DNA from: Clostridiales bacterium
GTDB lineage: Bacteria > Bacillota > Clostridia > Christensenellales > CAG-138
Length of the DNA stretch: 64,000 nt
Reading direction: 5' to 3'
Assembly (NCBI GenBank): GCA_004557245.1
Contig: SFEL01000005.1
Coordinates: 1 to 64,000, forward strand
Every line of letters begins with the position of its first letter. Position 1 is the first letter of the stretch. Shown piece by piece: positions 59,688 through 64,000 of this stretch. The position numbers were made by a program, and so were the translations under genes. The notes beneath the pieces are model-generated. The model saw nothing but the letters and a program-made list of their open reading frames with translations, was not told the origin of the DNA and made no database searches.

Positions 59688-60878
59688 CTACTTCATGAAC
59701 AGGGCAAGGAACACACCGGCAGCGATAGCGGAGCCGATAACGCCGGCAACGTTGGGGCCCATAGCATGCATGAGCAGGAAGTTGCCGGGCTTTTCCTTCT
59801 GACCAACTACCTGGGATACGCGGGCAGCCATAGGAACGGCTGAAACACCTGCGGAACCGATCAGGGGGTTGATGGGATCCTTGCTGAACTTGTTCATTAT
59901 CTTTGCAACTATTACACCGCCAGCGGTACCAAAGCTGAACGCGAAAACACCCATGGCCAGAATGCCAAGAGTCTTGCCGGTTAGGAAGGTTTCAGCGGTA
60001 GCGGTAGCGCCTACTGAGATGCCGAGGAATATGGTAACGATATTCATCAGCTCGTTCTGGGCAGTCTTGGAAAGACGGTCGGTAACGCCGCTCTCGCGGA
60101 ACAGGTTACCCAGCATAAGCAGGCCGATCAGAGGCGCTGCGGAAGGCAGCATGAAGGATACGAATATGGTGACCATGATGGGAAATACGATTTTTTCCTT
60201 CTGTGATACCGGCCTCAGCTGCCTCATCTCTATCTGGCGTTCTTTCTTCGTAGTCAGGGCTTTCATTATAGGGGGCTGAATGACCGGAACCAATGCCATA
60301 TAGGAATAAGCCGCAACAGCGATGGGGCCAAGGAGATAAGGGGCGAGCTTAAGGGTAACGTATATAGCGGTAGGGCCATCCGCACCGCCAATAATGCCTA
60401 TGGAGCCCGCTTCAGCGTTGCTGAAGCCAAGGAGCTTAGCGCCGATAAAAGCAACGAAGATGCCGAACTGTGCGCCCGCACCCATTATCAGGCTCTTGGG
60501 GTTGGCAATCAGGGGACCGAAGTCAGTCATAGCGCCTACGCCCATAAATATCAGAGAGGGGTAGATGCCCAACTTTACGCCCAGATACAGGTAGTCGATA
60601 AGGCCGGCGCCATGGCCGAGCTCAGACCAGTTGATAACGGTAGCGCCATCTACCACCTTCAGAAAATAGTCGGGATGGAACATATTCGCACCGGGGAGAT
60701 TGGTGAGCAGCATACCGAATGCGATAGGCACCAGCAGCAAAGGCTCGAATCCCTTTACAATAGCCAGGTACAGCAGAACGCAGGAGATGGCTATCATTAT
60801 GAGACATTTTGGATCGGCTGCGAGATATGCGAACCCGGTTGTATCTATAAAGTTAGAAAATACATCTGCAAAAGTCAT
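59688..60878 (-). CDS. oadB: Na+-pumping decarboxylase beta subunit
   Basis: A 396-residue membrane protein with about nine to eleven hydrophobic segments. The family's central motif GIIGGADGPTAIY (about residues 162-174), with the Na+-binding aspartate, is intact. It decarboxylates carboxybiotin and uses the energy to export Na+, building a sodium gradient in an anaerobe. AGGAGA precedes the start. It is 13 bases upstream of oadA and 43 after the biotin carrier gene. Confidence 0.95.
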   Translation of the reverse strand: MTFADVFSNFIDTTGFAYLAADPKCLIMIAISCVLLYLAIVKGFEPLLLVPIAFGMLLTNLPGANMFHPDYFLKVVDGATVINWSELGHGAGLIDYLYLGVKLGIYPSLIFMGVGAMTDFGPLIANPKSLIMGAGAQFGIFVAFIGAKLLGFSNAEAGSIGIIGGADGPTAIYVTLKLAPYLLGPIAVAAYSYMALVPVIQPPIMKALTTKKERQIEMRQLRPVSQKEKIVFPIMVTIFVSFMLPSAAPLIGLLMLGNLFRESGVTDRLSKTAQNELMNIVTIFLGISVGATATAETFLTGKTLGILAMGVFAFSFGTAGGVIVAKIMNKFSKDPINPLIGSAGVSAVPMAARVSQVVGQKEKPGNFLLMHAMGPNVAGVIGSAIAAGVFLALFMK

Positions 60879-60921
60879 CTGCGATCTCCTTTCTTAAGTT
60901 TGTTTTGCCCTTAAAAGGAGA

Positions 60922-61269
60922 TTAACCTATAACAACGAGGACGTCGCCGGAGTTTACGGTAGAACCCTTGGTTACGTTGATGGCGGTGACCTTGCCTGCT
61001 ACGCCGGCATAGATCTCATTTTCCATCTTCATGGCCTCGAGCATAATGACTACGGTATTGGCATCAACGGTATCGCCGACCTTTACCTTTATATCAAGTA
61101 TGTTGCCGGGCATGGGAGCGGTAACGCTTGTAGCGCCTGCTGCTACGGTAGCAGCAGCTGCGGGAGAGGCAGCCTGTACTGGCGCGGCAGCAGGAGCTGC
61201 GCCGGCAGCAATCTCTTCAACTTCAACTTCGTAGGAAGTGCCGTTTACATTTACATGAAACTTACGCAT
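60922..61269 (-). CDS. Biotin carrier protein of the Na+-pumping decarboxylase
   Basis: A 115-residue protein: a short N-terminal strand region (FHVNVNGTSYEVEVEE), an Ala/Pro-rich flexible linker (about residues 24-52) and a biotinyl domain with the biotinylation motif EAMKMENE (Lys at about residue 81). It carries CO2 between the alpha and beta subunits. ATG at 61269 is preferred, with GGAGG 12 bases upstream, giving the usual MRKF start; an in-frame upstream start would add ten residues. Confidence 0.93.
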   Translation of the reverse strand: MRKFHVNVNGTSYEVEVEEIAAGAAPAAAPVQAASPAAAATVAAGATSVTAPMPGNILDIKVKVGDTVDANTVVIMLEAMKMENEIYAGVAGKVTAINVTKGSTVNSGDVLVVIG

Positions 61270-61317
61270 TGTTTTGATTTCCTCCATCAATAATCTCAAT
61301 CAATTTGGTCGAATGGC

Positions 61318-61593
61318 TTATACTCTCTTGATGCTGTGGATCCTTAGTCCTTCGGGCTCGTTACCCATATAGGTAGCGATAGCTGCGGCTATGGCCGCGT
61401 CAAAGGCTTTTCTATCGGATATGCCGGCTGCCGGTGCTGCTGCCGCCACAGGCGCGGCCTTGGTCTGCTCTGCGCCCTTGCCCCTGCCTATCACCACGCT
61501 CATAAGCTTGGTAAGCAATATCAGCATTATAAGTCCTGCAAATACAGTGCCCATACCGAGTACCATCACTAATGCCGAGCTGATGTTTTCCAA
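61318..61593 (-). CDS. oadG: Na+-pumping decarboxylase gamma subunit (OadG type)
   Basis: A 91-residue protein with one N-terminal membrane segment (about residues 5-30, VMVLGMGTVFAGLIMLILL), an Ala-rich linker and a conserved end (AAIAAAIATYMG, LRIHSIKRV). OadG stabilises the complex by linking the beta and alpha subunits. The start is TTG at 61593 with GGGAGG 9 bases before it. It is the first gene of the oadG/biotin carrier/oadB/oadA operon. Confidence 0.88.
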   Translation of the reverse strand: MENISSALVMVLGMGTVFAGLIMLILLTKLMSVVIGRGKGAEQTKAAPVAAAAPAAGISDRKAFDAAIAAAIATYMGNEPEGLRIHSIKRV

Positions 61594-61651
61594 TGTATTG
61601 CTCCTCCCTTCTTTTTTATTATCAAAAGGCTCTTAATAATAATTGAAAAGT

Positions 61652-61677
61652 CATAAAAACTGCTTATAGTTTTTATG
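61652..61677. repeat. Inverted repeat upstream of the decarboxylase operon
   Basis: CATAAAAACT-GCTTAT-AGTTTTTATG is a perfect 10-bp inverted repeat about 60 bases before oadG. It could be an operator or a leader hairpin. The remaining bases between oadG and rluB show no gene. Confidence 0.65.
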
Positions 61678-61750
61678 GTAATTCTATGGGATCTAATCCT
61701 GCCCCATTGTGTTTAATAATACACTATCGATTTGTTTTTGGCAACATAAA

Positions 61751-61790
61751 AACGGCATTCAGGTAAAAAAACCCGTAAAAATGCTGTTAA
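61751..61790 (-). terminator. Probable terminator of rluB
   Basis: On the minus strand AGCATT and AATGCC, with GGGT/ACCT inside, form an imperfect hairpin followed by GTTTTTATG, about 35 bases past the rluB stop. Confidence 0.45.
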
Positions 61791-61822
61791 ACTATAATTT
61801 ATCATTATATATTCAGGCCTTG

Positions 61823-62527
61823 CTATTGTTCCCGCATAAGAGAATCAAGTTCGCCTTCCGTAAGGTAACGCCATTGTCCTCCCTTAAGCTCGCCCAGCGT
61901 TATGGAGCCCTCTTTTATTCTTCTGAGCAGCATAACCTCACGGCCTACGGCAAAAAGCATGCGACGCACCTGTCGGTTCCTGCCCTCGTGTATGGTTATG
62001 TCAAAGGCCGTCCTGCCCCGTGAATACTCTATATTTTCTATTTTTGCAGGGGCGGTCAGCCCGTCCTCAAGGGCTACCCCCTTTTCGAGCCGCTCTTTGT
62101 CACTGTCAGTAAGGCTGCCGGTGCATACCACATGGTAAGTCTTTTCCACAGTGAACTTCGGGTGCATCATCTTATATGCCAGATCGCCGTCGTTTGTGAG
62201 TATGATGAGCCCTTCCGAATCGTAATCCAACCTGCCCACGTTATAAAGCCTGTAGGGCAGCTCCTTTACATAGTCCACCACGGTCCTTCTGCCCTCAGGG
62301 TCGCTGGAGGTGCATACCACGCCCTGTGGCTTATTCAGCACTATTGCTACTCTTTCGGTCTTTCCGCATACCGGATTGCCGTCAAACAGCACCTCATCGC
62401 CATCTTCCACCGTGCAGCCTATCACGGCTGTATTGCCGTTTACCTTCACACGGCCCTCAGCTATGTATTCCTCGCATTTTCTCCTTGAAGCTATCCCGGC
62501 GTCCGCCATGAACTTCTGTAAACGCAT
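61823..62527 (-). CDS. rluB: Pseudouridine synthase, RluB/RsuA family
   Basis: A 234-residue RNA-modifying enzyme. An S4 RNA-binding domain (MRLQKFMADAGIASRRKCEE at the start) leads to the catalytic domain with the aspartate in VGRLDYDSEGLIILTNDG (core GRLDYDSEG, about residues 97-105) and the closing motif EGRNRQVRRM. It probably modifies U2605 (E. coli numbering) of 23S rRNA. ATG at 62527, preceded closely by GGGGG, is preferred over GTG at 62539. It lies 25 bases after the carboxypeptidase gene. Confidence 0.92.
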   Translation of the reverse strand: MRLQKFMADAGIASRRKCEEYIAEGRVKVNGNTAVIGCTVEDGDEVLFDGNPVCGKTERVAIVLNKPQGVVCTSSDPEGRRTVVDYVKELPYRLYNVGRLDYDSEGLIILTNDGDLAYKMMHPKFTVEKTYHVVCTGSLTDSDKERLEKGVALEDGLTAPAKIENIEYSRGRTAFDITIHEGRNRQVRRMLFAVGREVMLLRRIKEGSITLGELKGGQWRYLTEGELDSLMREQ

Positions 62528-62552
62528 TTTTACCCCCACAAAGGCGCATGGC

Positions 62553-63674
62553 TTACGCCGTAAAGCACCTCATCAGTTTGTCAAAGTAGAAGCGTATGCC
62601 TACGCCCGGCATGTCCTTTGCCGAGAGCAGAGGGCACGTGCAAAGCAGCGCGCCGTCATCCAATACCTCTACGCATCCAAGCTCTGTCCCTTCGGCTATA
62701 GGCGTATGGAGCCCTTCTTTTAATATTACCCTCGTGCGGTATGACGCGCTTTCGCCTTTCCTTACAGGTACTATTATATCTTCACCGGCCTTCAGTTCCA
62801 ATATGTTTTTTTCTCCTCCTGCAACGTCCACTCCGGCAATTGTATTTCCCGCCTTTACCATAGTGGCTGTCTCGTAGTTTTCAAAGGCATAGTTCATCAT
62901 GGCCTTAGCGTCGTCGAACATTCCGGGGCAATTGAGCACCACGCCTATTACCTCCATTCCGTTCCGTTCTGCGGAAAACACCAGGCATTTGCCTGCTATC
63001 TTTGTATAGCCTGTCTTTACTCCGCTGCCTCCGTCATATTCCCATAGTATCTTGTTTTTGTTTTTGAAGGTGCGCGGCTTTGCCCCGGTTTCAGCCCTGT
63101 AATACTGTGTAGATACTATCTCCCGAAACACAGGGCTTTTCATGGCTACTGCGGTTATGCGGGCAAGATCGTAAGCTGTGGTATAGTGGTTCTCATCGTG
63201 CAGCCCGTTTGGCGTTACGAAATTAGTGTTCAAAGCGCCTATGCTTTTTGCCCGGGCGTTCATCATCTCGGCAAACTTATTGGTCCCTTTGCCTATATGT
63301 ACCGCTATAGCTACCGCCGCATCGTTGCCTGAGGAAAGCATAAGGCCGTACAGCAGATCCTTCAGGCTTATCTTTTCCTCATAATCGAGATAAATACTGG
63401 AGCCCTCCGTGCCGTAGGCGGAAGCATCCGTTTCCACTATATCGTTTAAATTGCCGTTTTCTATTGCCAGCAACGCGGTCATTATCTTTGTGGTGCTGGC
63501 CATTGGCAGCTTTTCATGTGCGTTTTTCGCATACAGTACCTTGCCGGTCCGGCTCTCGATGAGTACGGCCCCCTTAGCAGACACGTCCAGCCCGTCGGCT
63601 GATGCGCTGCCGAAAGTCAGCAGTATTACAGCAGCTATACACAGCGCAGGCAGTCTTAAAAGCCCGGCCTTCAT
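62553..63674 (-). CDS. D-alanyl-D-alanine carboxypeptidase (DacF/PBP5 type)
   Basis: A 373-residue exported serine peptidase that trims the terminal D-Ala of peptidoglycan stem peptides. Signal peptide to about residue 26; SxxK motif MASTTK (about 58-63), SxN motif SSGNDAA (about 113) and KTG motif GVKTGYTK (about 219) are complete. A C-terminal PBP5-type domain and a final amphipathic stretch follow. It overlaps the gerW-type gene by 4 bases. In Bacillus, dacB sits between ypuI and spmA-spmB near rluB; here spmA and spmB are absent. The sporulation link rests on that context. Confidence 0.92.
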   Translation of the reverse strand: MKAGLLRLPALCIAAVILLTFGSASADGLDVSAKGAVLIESRTGKVLYAKNAHEKLPMASTTKIMTALLAIENGNLNDIVETDASAYGTEGSSIYLDYEEKISLKDLLYGLMLSSGNDAAVAIAVHIGKGTNKFAEMMNARAKSIGALNTNFVTPNGLHDENHYTTAYDLARITAVAMKSPVFREIVSTQYYRAETGAKPRTFKNKNKILWEYDGGSGVKTGYTKIAGKCLVFSAERNGMEVIGVVLNCPGMFDDAKAMMNYAFENYETATMVKAGNTIAGVDVAGGEKNILELKAGEDIIVPVRKGESASYRTRVILKEGLHTPIAEGTELGCVEVLDDGALLCTCPLLSAKDMPGVGIRFYFDKLMRCFTA

Positions 63675-64000
63675 TCCTGTTCGCTCTCAGAAGCGCAGGG
63701 CTTTGTTCTGGCTATGGCTTGCTCTACGGTTTCTATTATTTCGGGCAGTATCTCCACCGCCCTGTCAAACGTGGTATCGTAATCCGCGGGCATCACCTTT
63801 ACGCTGCCGTTGTTCACTGACAAAAACGCCATGGGGGTTATGGTCATGCCGGCGACCGCGGCACCGGTAAAGGGATATCTCATACACTCCCCCATCTCAT
63901 CGCTGCTCTTTTGTATTGGAGTGCGCTCCGTCTTTTGACCGTATTCCCCGCCACCGGATATAAAGCCCATGGACAGCCTGGATACGGGTAATATCATCGT
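63671..64000 (-). CDS. GerW/YtfJ-type sporulation protein, 5' end outside the window
   Basis: Only the last 109 codons or so are present. The first visible segment, ILPVSRLSMGFISGGGEYG, matches the internal IIPVSKVSFGFASGGS-type motif of GerW/YtfJ, so the methionine seen at 63997 is internal and the gene continues beyond 64000. A second glycine-rich stretch (PFTGAAVAGMTITPMAFL) and an acidic tail follow. YtfJ/GerW is needed for normal spore germination with some nutrients in Bacillus. It is translated just before the D,D-carboxypeptidase gene (4-base overlap). Confidence 0.85.
   Translation of the reverse strand, partial: TMILPVSRLSMGFISGGGEYGQKTERTPIQKSSDEMGECMRYPFTGAAVAGMTITPMAFLSVNNGSVKVMPADYDTTFDRAVEILPEIIETVEQAIARTKPCASESEQE

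Noticed and set aside
1..64000. CRISPR array, prophage, rRNA or insertion sequence
   Set aside because: I saw no regularly spaced direct repeats, no phage structural genes, no transposase or integrase, and no rRNA in the window.

Overview
The window is chromosomal DNA from an anaerobic, endospore-forming member of the Firmicutes (class Clostridia). This rests on spoIVFA/spoIVFB, a gerW-type gene, whiA, a dacF-type carboxypeptidase, a Na+-pumping biotin-dependent decarboxylase and Shine-Dalgarno-led genes. Most of it has a G+C content a little above 50% (sampled by eye), and the gene content is mostly conserved housekeeping. I see no rRNA, prophage, insertion sequence or CRISPR array.

Layout. 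1-4740: the GTPase gene der, a YitT-family membrane protein, then an AT-richer MerR/MFS pair that looks acquired. 4839-12110: a tRNA-Thr/tRNA-Pro pair with promoter and terminator, then rng, spoIVFB, spoIVFA, rodA, a sugar-binding-like lipoprotein and pgi, all on the minus strand. 12225-21913: a small anchored protein and a DUF3810 membrane protein on plus, then minus-strand cell-wall genes (PBP2-type transpeptidase, FtsW/RodA, FHA protein), a GntR regulator, PBP1A, a J-domain protein and a DUF5685 protein. 22171-27755: a nucleoside uptake operon (BMP lipoprotein, ABC ATPase, two permeases) ending in thymidine kinase. 28014-36433: a DUF1002 protein, then pstSCAB-phoU-phoB-phoR behind recognisable Pho boxes, and a NagD-type phosphatase. 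36551-46201 (minus): murB-rapZ-whiA-dnaE-rlmD, with an AT-richer trkH-trkA pair attached to the 3' end of rlmD. 46236-54724 (minus): a solute-binding protein with a terminator-bearing leader, a radical SAM protein, two paralogous response regulator/histidine kinase pairs, and a barstar/membrane-anchored barnase pair. 54839-58183: a large CotH-kinase lipoprotein with four lamin-tail domains. 58241-64000 (minus): the oadG/biotin carrier/oadB/oadA operon, rluB, a dacF-type carboxypeptidase and a gerW-type gene cut by the window edge.

Functional themes are peptidoglycan synthesis and cell shape, sporulation, phosphate and nucleoside scavenging, and envelope signalling. The most unusual items are: a dispersed structured repeat with two copies 27 kb apart, one carrying an extra nested hairpin; a membrane-anchored barnase encoded directly upstream of its barstar; two genes whose extended -10 boxes lie six bases before the start codon, predicting leaderless mRNAs; and an apparent insertion that gave rlmD a foreign, truncated C-terminal tail. 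All family assignments were made by reading translations and recalling family motifs; no database search was run.
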